This document shows positions 50,581 through 61,102 of a stretch of DNA of 64,000 nt, piece after piece. Within the stretch, counting starts at the first letter, position 1. Each line of letters opens with the position of its first letter. The notes under the pieces were generated by a model. The model was not told where the DNA came from, did not search any database, and was given only the letters and a program-made list of their open reading frames with translations. A program made the translations under genes and the position numbers. Source of the stretch: Brachyhypopomus gauderio (Eukaryota; Chordata; Actinopteri; Gymnotiformes; Hypopomidae); contig NC_135228.1 in the NCBI RefSeq assembly GCF_052324685.1, positions 16,033,611 through 16,097,610 on the forward strand, written 5' to 3'.

Positions 50581-53500
50581 GCATTTGACAGGATTAACGT
50601 TGACCAATCATGATGAAGCCTAAATGCTATTTAATCAGGCATTTGGCCACTAGATGGAGCTATTCGTTAAAATTAAGTATAACAACAACATATTTTCACT
50701 AAGGAACGTAATAGGATTCAAAAGTCAAAGTCAGCTTTATTTGTCAGAAGGCTACTGCAGTATGTACAGGGCATATATTGAACGATTGAAAGATTCTCCA
50801 CTCTGTAGTAATATTAATTCATATTCATATGCTTCATATGTGTATTTGCAGTAATAATAACAACTTGGCAATTGCAATGCACAAAGACATCTAAAAACTT
50901 TAGATGTCACGTTATTATCATTTTTGGCATTCTCCAGATCATTAATGGGTACCAGATCTATGAACTGAGTAGCTTTGCCATTACAATTCAAACATTTGAC
51001 TGCCTATTTATACTTAAAAATCTTATTTTCAAAAATACAAAGCACTGTCTAAAGGTCAAAGTGTCAATCTTTGCAAAACTTCACAAACTCCTTTGTTGAA
51101 GGCTTCTGATCACCCATCATGGCATATGGACGCCTCTTGAGAAACTCTGACCTTGTAATTTATGTTGACTTTAAGAGGCTCATTAGGTTTCACAGGCATG
51201 AACTGCTCAAGGATGAATGGTAAAAGCTGTAAGCGTCAACATAAATATACAGACATACATGTAATGACATTATGATGTTAAGACAAATTAGACATCAAGA
51301 GGCTCAACACTGCAATTACCTGTTTAAAGGTAGGTAGTCACAAAACACAGTTTCTCAATGACCATTTAGATTTCAGGATTCCAGGAAGTAAGAGTGGACC
51401 ACTGAACTATAAGTTTGAATGTGGGTGTGATATTTAGCAGGTTCTGGTCTGGCCTTTAGGCCTTGCCTTTTGTATCCCATGGTCTCATTATTTTAAATAA
51501 TATAAATATTTCGCACATCTAAATGAACATTACATTATATTAAGAGGGATATATTGCCGATTTATTTATATTTATTTATAATTTAAGGTTTAAATAATAA
51601 ATAATCTTTCGCTATGCCGTATGTCTAGATAAAGCAAGCAAAGCCAAGTTATTATCATTAATTTTGTTTAAATTAAAAACATAAAATCATAAACAATTAA
51701 AAGCATAAAAATAATCATTTTTATATAAAGTAAGAAGGCAGTGTCGTAGGTAACGCAGAGATTCCTCCATTTTGGGTTAAACAGCTTATACAAGCTAGTG
51801 AACATGAGTTAGGCTGTTTAGTGCAAACCACGCCCGTAGAGCCTGGCGAACTAGAATATTCCTGGCATGCAAACTTAACGAGGGCATTATGGTAATGTTT
51901 TTTGGACCCGAAGATAAATACTTGAGGTAGCCTATTTATAATATTGCTTGTTGCCGTATCATAGTCTCTCCGTTAGTAAACAATGTCCAAGAGATCTAAT
52001 CTGTTTAAATGTATTTATAGATGCTGAGATTTTGGACAATATGTGATTTAAACTAATCACTAAGAAAGCAGAAATTTGGTGATGCTTGGAATTTATTATT
52101 TTATCTAGAAGCATTATGACTTGATTTCAGATTCACCATAAACCTTCAGCAGATTTCAAACTATTAAAAAGTATGTATAAAGTGCATGTGGTAGGATAAT
52201 ACGGAAACTACATGCACTTCTCACTATGGCAGGAAGAAGGCGGTACAGCTTTACCGCGGAAAGAGCACTACTAATGCATCTTATAGGAAACAGCGTATGG
52301 AAATACCAATAACGTTGCAAAACTGACATGTCTGGATGTTCGCCTTAATGCTGTCAGATGTAGCTTAAGACAATATCAATCAAAGTATGGAGGCAATGGG
52401 AGTTAGGTCCCCGGACAGCTAACTTTGCTGAGTAACAAGCAACACGCCTTATTTACCTATGTGTCATAAGTCACTGCCGTTATTATCAAAATATATGGAT
52501 ACAGAATTACCGTTGATTGTTTGTTTAGTGATATGTAGCTAAGATTTTATACAGCTTTAAAAACTGCTATTCCCAATTGCATGAGACCTGCTGATGGGGC
52601 GAAATGACATTTCTCGTCGTGACAGGTAATAGGTGGGCGCTACATAGCAGCTTACTGACGCCTCTTCTAGGAATTAGGAGACCCCTAGATTTTAAGGTTA
52701 CAGCAAGTGAGCTGACTTTACTTCAAATCTGAACAACGGTTTGCTTATTCATTTCAGGCTGACTAACACATTAGAAAGATGTAACCAACTTCAGACAACG
52801 TTTTGGATATTTGATTTACATGCTTAGATTAAAGAACATGGCTAGGCAGTTGGGGAAAAAAACACATGAGAAAAGATTCCTAATGGGCATAATCACCTTG
52901 GAATCCTTTGCCTTTCCTAATTTAAAACTCACAAATAATACAGAGATGGAAGAAGAGGAAAAATAGCAAGACAAAGACTAGTGAATCTAACATGACAAAC
53001 ACACCATCCTTTTCACTTATATGCAATTACCTTCATTTGAAGCCAAACAGAAAGTATATTCTGAGTAGATATATATAGCACATAAATCATATTCAATTCA
53101 GAACATCTATTTAAAAACTTGTTACCATCAAAATTTATGCTTTATATTGAATAATAAACTTTTGACAAAGTTTACACTAAAACAAACATTCGCTGGCCCC
53201 TGTCAAACCTGAATCGATGGAGAGAGCTTTCAGTTCAAGAGCTGTCAAAAGAGAGAAAATAGGTTTTTTGGAAGCAAAGCAGACAACATAACTGAGTTCT
53301 GAGGCCATGTGCAGTGTGTCTGCCAAAAGGTAAAACAAACAAATAATTTAACAAATTTACCAATCTATGGATGTTAAAAGTTCTTCTTAAGTGGGTGCAT
53401 ATGGAAGGAAACTCAAGGGTTCTGGTTTACAGAAGAGATTTATATCACACATCCACCATGATGGCATCCCAGTTATCATGTCAGTCTTCTTAAAGAAAGT

Positions 53501-53636
53501 TATGGTCACATTTGTGGCTCACATTTTAACTCTTGAAAGAGCAGTGCAGTAGATGTAAGCCTCACATTAGAAGGAACAAGAAATGTTTTGACCATATGAC
53601 CTTTCCAACATTTCCGATTGGTTACAGCTTTGGATA
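50581..53636. other. Intergenic region between stim1 and rhog, part 1
   Basis: No gene supported. Near 50728-50790 the text AGTCAAAGTCAGCTTTATTTG resembles a dispersed fish repeat start. The rest is AT-rich, with no long ORF or recognised RNA. Confidence 0.5.
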
Positions 53637-55197
53637 CTTTTTATTTGTCACATTCTCTAAAGGTGAGTTTTCAATGGAAAAAAAGTCACGCAGCCAACTA
53701 ATATAATTCATATCCAATATACAGTCATGTCCTTCAGTTAACTTCTGTTTACCCTCCACTGTCTGCAGGCCTTGTTGCATATATTTTGCAATTAGTAAAT
53801 CAATATAGGCCTACAATTAAGTGTGTTGTCATTACATGAATGCAGATGGGCATTTTTCACAGGTAATGGGGAACTTCCCGTTTCTTCTTTCACAAACGAA
53901 TGTGTTAATTTATGTTGCCTAACAAAACCTATACAACAGAAAACTTTCAGCTTAATACATAGATTTGCAAACTCTACCTTAATTATTTTTATGTGGTCCT
54001 CACCAGTAGCGAACCGTGACCTTTAAACCTGGGCCCGCTACCCCCCCCCCCCCCCTCCCCCCCGAAATTTTTTTTTTCCTTTCTTAATAAACTAAATAAA
54101 GAAAAACTGAGACGACAGTACAGCTTTAAAAACGCAATAAACAATAATATCTGTACTAGATAACATCTTAAGCAAAATAAGTTTCCAAACAAAATAAGGT
54201 TCACAGCTCCGTGGTTCTCGGAAGCGGAATATGTAAACAACGCGCACGAGGACGTCAAAGGGATGAATCGAAACTAGCTAGCGATGGTGCTAACGACAGC
54301 TAGCGTCGCCACAGCGGGCGGAAATTATCATACAGTTAAGCCCGCCCACTAAGAGAGAAGATATGATTGGTCAATTTTGCTGTCATTTGAAACTGGTATT
54401 GCGCTGAATTATAACTGCCAGGCCCTCTGTAAACGAACAGCGGGCATCACAGTCCTGATAGGGGGAGACACAGGCTCACAGGCTTCCACTCAACCCCTCA
54501 CCTTCCAACACAGATTGAATAGACACGGGTGAATATTTTATTTGCTTATATTTTTGTAATTGTTTAGATGTCGAATGTCAAACTGTAAGTAGATAAAATA
54601 AAATTGGATAATTATATATATAATGCTTTAAGAATATTTTAGGCCCTCTGAGAGGGCGTAGAGGGCCCTGACGGTTCCCCACTGGTCCTCACGTTATCTA
54701 TCATTGATTTGGACTAGAGCGACTAATTTATCAGGTGACCAGTCGGCTAAAAATGCTTAGTAGTTTGGTGCCGTATGAGACATTTTACTGCACAACAACA
54801 TGATTTCACGTTGGGCTTAGAGGGCAAACGGTACGATTTGACTTGATGTGTATGTGACCTGGCTGGTGGGGCACGGGAGAAGAAGTCTATCTGTGACCGT
54901 GTGTGCTGTGCTGAAGACGCTTCCTTCACCTCGCTGAACTGAACTGCTGCTGCAGCCTGCAGCGCATCTGGTGTTAAAGGAAGAGAGAGGTCGGGTGTGT
55001 GCGAGGTGGTGGCTCATTACAGGGCATTGTTTTTAATCGCTCAGGTTTTCAAAAGATCATTTCAAACCGACCTCAGTAAAATGATGATAATAATAATAAT
55101 AATAATAAAAAAACGAAGTTTCAAAAGGGCACTTTCGTTGATAAAGGGCAGAGTTGGTGGTGCTTTAGCACCTGATGTCTATGTGTGCACGCCACTG
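53637..55197 (+). mobile_element. hAT-type non-autonomous element, copy B (5' truncated)
   Basis: Sister of the element at 1359-3135. It lacks the left terminus but keeps the right one: GTGCACGCCACTG ends at 55197, the reverse complement of copy A's CAGTGGCGTGCAC. It carries its own insertion at 54004-54684 and has no insertion at the position where copy A holds the Harbinger MITE. Confidence 0.75.
54004..54684. mobile_element. hAT-type MITE with 8 bp target duplication
   Basis: 681 bp, starting CAGTAGCGAACCGTGAC. The other end on the opposite strand begins CAGTGGGGAACCGTCAGG. The direct duplication GTCCTCAC flanks it (53996-54003 and 54685-54692). Copy A shows the uninterrupted site near 1883-1900 (TCGTCCTCACGTTATC). 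A C-rich run lies at 54042-54063. No transposase ORF. Confidence 0.85.
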
Positions 55198-57240
55198 CCC
55201 AGGACACTCCCTCTCCTTTGCTTTCTGTGACACAATAAGAAAGAAAACATCCCTCCCACTGCATATGGTATGAATGGAAACTCTTTCTGTTATACTTTTG
55301 CTTTTCAGAAGCATGTAGATGACCACAATCAGGCAAATCACAATGTCAGATACTGAGTGCACAAAAGCTTCTAGGCTGACAACCAGCAATGTCTACTGGT
55401 CATATAATGGCCAAGTAACATAAAACCATTTCACAAGATACCCTGTAGTACAAACACAGGCCATTCATGATTCGATCCTTCATTGACATCACAAGCAGAA
55501 TTTTATTACACTGTCTAAAGAAAGATGACTGGTATTTTTCATTATATCTGCTTCAAGAATAAACCTAAAAGCATAGAAATATACTCTAGTCTAGAGGCAA
55601 TGCTTTGATGTCTTAGACTGGCAATTCTTTAACTATAGGCTTGTTAACAGAAGAAAAGTACATTCTACTAGCTTTGTGTAAGACATTGTTCATGGTAAGC
55701 ACTGGTAGCCATCACTATTGTACAGGCCTTTCCATCTTTCAGCTGGAAACATTGTAGGTTTGTTGTTGATGTCCCTAACCACTGTGAATCAAGTGATTCA
55801 TGCTAACCATGTAAGAAGAGTCTTGTAACAGGGCATGGTGTTACAATTGTCATACTTGTATTATGTTGTCTTACTCATTTCTCAAGACAGGATTGATTTC
55901 GAAACAATGTTGGCAGTTCTCGTTATTCAATTTAAAGTCTGACCTAAAATAATTGTTCCAAAAGTTTCCCAGTTTTCATAATATAATTGGCCTCTCTTTC
56001 AGTGTGTCTAGTTTTACATAATCTCTCTTTTTAAGGATTTTTTCCTGTTGTCTTTATAATCTTTAAAATTATAAGGAAAGAATAAAAAAGACTTCTTAAT
56101 TTGGTAAAGTGGACAAAGCAATAATGTTAAATATTTACATGACATCACACACATTGCACATATGTTCACTGGTTAATTAATAGTTACACTTATAGTGCAT
56201 TTTATTTCATGTGGAATAACAGACTGCACCCAATATGGTGCCGAGCACAAAATCTCAGCTGCCCCCTGCTTTGATATTTACTGGTCAGTATCTAAAAAAA
56301 GGAATACTGCTTACCAGATGTCATCTGATAAAAGCAATCTGACTAAAGCTACAGATGACTGCATGTTGTTTGAGACCACTGGCTGACTCAGTTATGTCTT
56401 TCCAATGTTCATAAGCGCCACAGTGAAAAGGTAGTTTCATGACTGGGATATGGCTTTGGATTACACCCATGTAAGGCCTCAGAGACACATGTCCTGCAAT
56501 TTGCAGACAAACTTTACTGTATTGAGAGCAGGGCCTTTGAAACAGCAGTCAGTCTGACAAGATGGTGGCACAGTTGTGAGTGTTGGGGTAGTATCATAGA
56601 ACAGGAACAGGAACATGTGTTTCATTCATGTTGATGTCACTCTTTGATTCTAATGAAAACATTTTAAATAAAGTAATGTGTATTAACGTGCTGGTTTTAA
56701 TCATTAAGGTATTACTGCATATCACTGATTCATAATATTAATGCCCTCACTCGTCAGTGGTTGTCAGGGAGGGAGACAAAGTCTGAGTTCTCCTGTGCTG
56801 TGCACACAGGATGCCTTTGCATCAGTAACATATTAACGCTCATCTAGAGTATATAGCGAAGTATCTACACCATGTACAGTACGCGTTAATTTAACGTTTA
56901 TAATTTTGCTACACAGGTCAGGTGCTGGCGCCACAGCAAACAAACAAATAAATAGAAAAAAAATTATGACATGAGCAGTAAAATGCAAATAATACTCTTT
57001 TAGAAGATATTTTTTCAGTTTGCATGCAAAACTGGAACTTATGCAAAATCATATGCCGGGAAAGCAGACACCAAAGTAGGAGGGAAGTCGGTGAGTGCCC
57101 TGTAATAAACTTGATAAAACCCTCTGACTAAGTTTCTGTGTAGGCGAAGCGAACACACTGAAGTGCGAACTCGAAAGGCTGCGGGAATTCCCAGTACTGA
57201 ACTTTTTTACGCCCACATGGACGTTTTCATAGTCTCACTT
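55198..57240. other. Intergenic region between stim1 and rhog, part 2
   Basis: No gene, RNA or clear mobile element recognised. Reading frames are short and lack family resemblance. Confidence 0.5.
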
Positions 57241-57399
57241 TAGCAAACTTCCTCAAATATGCCGTTAAGCCATACTTCCTCTCTTAGGGGTGCATTCACT
57301 TCCTACATAGTTCAATAACCACATCCACACCAGAGTGAGCGTTTTCGGGAGGATCTGCTACTCGCATTGGGATAACGAACCTAAGGAAGAGTATGTTTG
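57241..57399 (+). promoter_or_regulatory. rhog: Candidate rhog promoter and 5' non-coding exon
   Basis: A good donor (TATGTTTG/GTAAGGC, GT at 57400) could pair with the clear acceptor before the rhog coding exon (CCTACAG/ACTGAG, exon from 60303). Just upstream, three ETS-type motifs (ACTTCCTC at 57247 and 57274, ACTTCCTA at 57298) lie within 60 bases. Inferred from spacing and the known non-coding first exon of mammalian RHOG; not proven. Confidence 0.4.
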
Positions 57400-60302
57400 G
57401 TAAGGCACATTAATTTATACGAAGTTGTGATATGCTGTAGCACGTCTACTTTAGACCGCATCATTTCTTCTCGGTAACATCTTGACATAATTTATCCCGG
57501 GCGTTGACGTCTGCCTCAGTCCGTTTGCCAACGTAGTAGACAGTTGCGTACCAGTGCCACTGAGATCTATGCAATTCTCTGTTTAGGTTGTTTTACCTTA
57601 CAAAAGTGTTGTCTGTATCAGTCCATCTCGAGGATTTATCTAAGCAGGCCGATTAGGAGATGAATTAATGTTCAGTCCATAGCTAGGCACCACTCCCATT
57701 GTGTAAGGCAACGGTTTCATGTTAGATACCAATCAAGACGGATAATTTGGGGTATTATAACGAATCTGCATAGGGTGGATTGTTTCTGCATATTCATCTT
57801 CTGTCGTTATCACCAATATCTGTAAACCACATGACAGTTGTCTGTCACTCTGCCATTGCATTTGTTTAATTTGTTAATTTATGATCACCTTCAGTTTATG
57901 ATATATACGTATTGTTGGCTGGATTCAGATCGAAAAGAGACTGAGTGAGTTGTCTTTTGAGTGAGGAAAAGTGGAACTGCCCCCCACAGATACATCCTCA
58001 TCAGAAGCACTGCAAGAGGTCACTGAGCGTCACTGTCAGACAGATTAAGAACAATCTATATTTATATTAGTGTGCAATGATTTTCCAAAATATTTATATT
58101 ACTGTCGTGATTTGGCTGATTATGCAAGTTTCACACATGAAAAGAAAATTAAATGTAAACATAAAGAAGGTTATTTGCTGAAGAGTTTGTAATACTTGGG
58201 GCAGTTACTAAAAAGTAGTTCCTTATTATAGCTTCCTCTTAACATATAACCTACATTACCCGATGAATGGGTGGATGAATGGTTGGATGAATGAATGGAT
58301 GGATGGTGGATGGATGGATGGATGGATGGATGGATGGATGGATGGATAGAAAAGTTAAATTTGGAAAACTCAAAAAACTCAAGTCAATGAAGTAGTTTTC
58401 TATAAATAATTTCAGTTAACTCTGTGAGAGGGTTTTGGTGAAGTAGTTATGATCACACATTTAGAGCAGACATATCCAGTTTCTATTACTTTACAAAGCT
58501 CAGTTGCAAGATTTAGTTCTCCTTTGTCTTTGTACATGTTGCATCAACTTAATATCTCAATTTAATATGTCCAGAACTTTTGAAATAGTTAAGTTTGAAA
58601 ATTACACTTAAAAGGCTTGTTTTAATTAAACTAATCTAAATATTATAGATGACAAAATTTTAGGTGATCAGATTTCATTGTCCATAGACATTATTGTTTT
58701 CATTTTCCTCTTGGTTATCATTTAGATCCTGATAACTCACAGTATTTCAGCATTTTTTCAACAGTCATTGTCTCAGTTCTGATGTCATTAGTAACATTTC
58801 CTGTTACTTATCAACTCATGGTAAAAAACATTTGCTACCTTAAAACATGCTTTATCGTTACTACACCTAATTTATTTATGAACCTCAATTAAATGACAAG
58901 ACACATGAACTCAAACATTTGAGCTTTTAATCAATTAATACATTTGAATAAGTGAAAGGTTCTCTCACATCATTTCTCACAGAGGTTCTCTTTATGTGTT
59001 GAACTACCACTCTAAGTCATGGCAGGCCAGTGCTGCTTCAGTAAGAGTGAGGCAGGAGGGAGGAGGCTCCGGGCCCACTGGCTTGTCTCACTAAGCTCTT
59101 GGCTCACTAACCCCGAAGGCTAACGCCTTGCAGAGGAGGGTTGGGCTCTCCCTCCACTGTCCCTGGAGATTGGGCAGAGTCTGTCTTGCTTCATTCTCCT
59201 GCGGGCAATTATCTGCCGGACCCCAGCGCTCTGAAAAATAACGAAACAATAAAAAACATGAGGGAGAGACAGAGATTTTGTTTTCACCTAATGACCCTTT
59301 AAGCTGTTGTGACTGCAAACTCGGTAGAATTCTTCCTTGCATGTGAATGGAAAGAGATTGTTGAAGTTAACAAGAGGCAAATGAGAAAACCTAAATGTAC
59401 AGATAGAAATGGCTGTAGGCTAGTCTGGCTTTAGTGTAGTCAGAATTAAACACAGAAGAGATGTGCAGGCAGAGGTATCTTACATATGTGATCCTGTGTT
59501 GTTGCTTATAACACAGACATTTCCTGTGTAATTTTTTATAAAGTCACACTGCTTTTGAAAGGAGTAATATCTATACAGTTAAGGCATCCACAAATATGTT
59601 AATTCTGTAAACATATTGTACCTTTTAGCATTACCTTGGACATTCAGTAAAGCCTTAAGTGTTTTTTTTTATATAAATGATTTTTCTTTTAAGTGTGATC
59701 GAGAACAATTTGTGGCATCAGATAACACTTGTACAGTAGAGAAGGAGTGTCTGTGAAACTGAACCTTGACATTGTGGTTTGAGAACTAAACCCACCAGAA
59801 TATTAGAGTGCAGATGTAGATAACAACTCTGCGTTCTGTTAAGACTAGGTGCTAGGACACTTTGAGCCTTCTTTTAAACTTGCCATTAAACTAGCTTTCA
59901 GAGTATACACTAAAATACCAACATTGTACAGAGAAGTGAGCAGAACTGGTTTTATCAAACCATAAATTCAAAATGACATATCAGGACAAGACAGATGGCC
60001 TTGGTGCAGTGAACATTTGCATGAACACAAATCAATTATCAATTACCTTTTCCAGACTGGCAATGCAGCCAGTCTGTCTTACACAATACAAGAAATTTCT
60101 GCTCATCTGTTCATCCATCTGTTCATTTGCTTGTCCATCCAGGCGTTGATGCATTTGCACATTATTATTGGTACAATTAATTACTCTGGTTTGCAAAATT
60201 ATATATTTACATTTTCTTATAATCTTGTTCTCAGTCTCTGCTTTGCTGGTGTTGTATTCTTGACGACAGACGTTAATGTGCTGTGTATCCGCTGTCCTAC
60301 AG
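57400..60302. other. Probable rhog 5' intron
   Basis: It holds a (GGAT)n tract at 58262-58347 and a GC-richer block at about 59030-59235 with no recognised coding or repeat identity. It ends in a good acceptor, CTGTCCTACAG, at 60302. Confidence 0.4.
58262..58347. repeat. (GGAT)n microsatellite
   Basis: About twenty GGAT/GAAT-type units, pure GGAT in the second half. Confidence 0.95.
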
Positions 60303-60325
60303 ACTGAGGACTCCATACTTCCAGC

Positions 60326-60901
60326 ATGCAGAGCATCAAGTGTGTGGTGGTGGGAGATGGTGCAGTGGGGAAGACCTGTCTGCTCATCTCTTACACCACT
60401 GGAGCCTTCCCCAAGGAGTACATTCCTACTGTGTTTGACAACTACAGTTCCCAAGTCAGCGTGGATGGGCGAACCATCAGCCTCAACCTGTGGGACACAG
60501 CGGGACAGGAGGAATACGATCGCCTGCGCACTCTCTCCTACCCCCAGACCAACGTCTTCGTCATCTGCTTCTCCATCTCCAGCCCACCCTCCTATGAGAA
60601 TGTCAAGCACAAGTGGCACCCAGAGGTCACACACCACTGCCCCAATGTGCCCATTCTGCTGGTGGGCACCAAGAGTGATCTGCGCAATGACCCAGATCTG
60701 CTGAAGAAGCTAAAGGAACAGAACCAGGCTCCCATCAGTCATCCACAGGGTCAGGCGCTCGCCCGGCAGATCCACGCCGTCAAATACTTGGAATGCTCTG
60801 CACTCAACCAGGAGGGAATCAAAGACGTGTTCTCTGAGGCTGTTCGCTCCTTCCTCAACCCTCAGCCCACTGCAACGAAAAGGCACTGTGTGCTCCTCTG
60901 A
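60326..60901 (+). CDS. rhog: rhog: Rho-family small GTPase RhoG
   Basis: 191 aa GTPase that, in known systems, signals through ELMO/DOCK to Rac and controls ruffling, migration and engulfment at the plasma membrane. The whole ORF is one exon, as in mammals. P-loop GDGAVGKT (10-17), switch I PTVFDNY with Thr35, switch II DTAGQEE with Gln61, base-binding TKSD (115-118), SAL (158-160) and C-terminal CVLL (188-191), a CAAX box whose final Leu predicts geranylgeranylation. The [12 protein letters not shown] start and the HKWHPEV segment identify RhoG over Rac and Cdc42. The ATG follows the acceptor at 60302 by 23 bases. A poly(A) signal AATAAA lies at 61097-61102. It is head to head with stim1 about 22 kb away. 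Confidence 0.97.
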   Translation: MQSIKCVVVGDGAVGKTCLLISYTTGAFPKEYIPTVFDNYSSQVSVDGRTISLNLWDTAGQEEYDRLRTLSYPQTNVFVICFSISSPPSYENVKHKWHPEVTHHCPNVPILLVGTKSDLRNDPDLLKKLKEQNQAPISHPQGQALARQIHAVKYLECSALNQEGIKDVFSEAVRSFLNPQPTATKRHCVLL

Positions 60902-61102
60902 GAACAGAGAGTATTGCGACATTTTGAATTTGCTAATGCTAATATTTTAAATTTACTAATTATGCTATGGGATTTGTATGAAGTCTAAGCCATTGGTCAA
61001 GCCAGAATCAAAGACTTGTTAAGACAGGAACAGACATTCTGTAAAGAAAAATTGAAATAGTAAGAGGAATGTGCCCTTTGTTTACATAAAGATGGTAATA
61101 AA

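Noticed and set aside
60032..60637. Minus-strand 201 aa frame
   Set aside because: Antisense shadow of the rhog coding exon, with no family resemblance.
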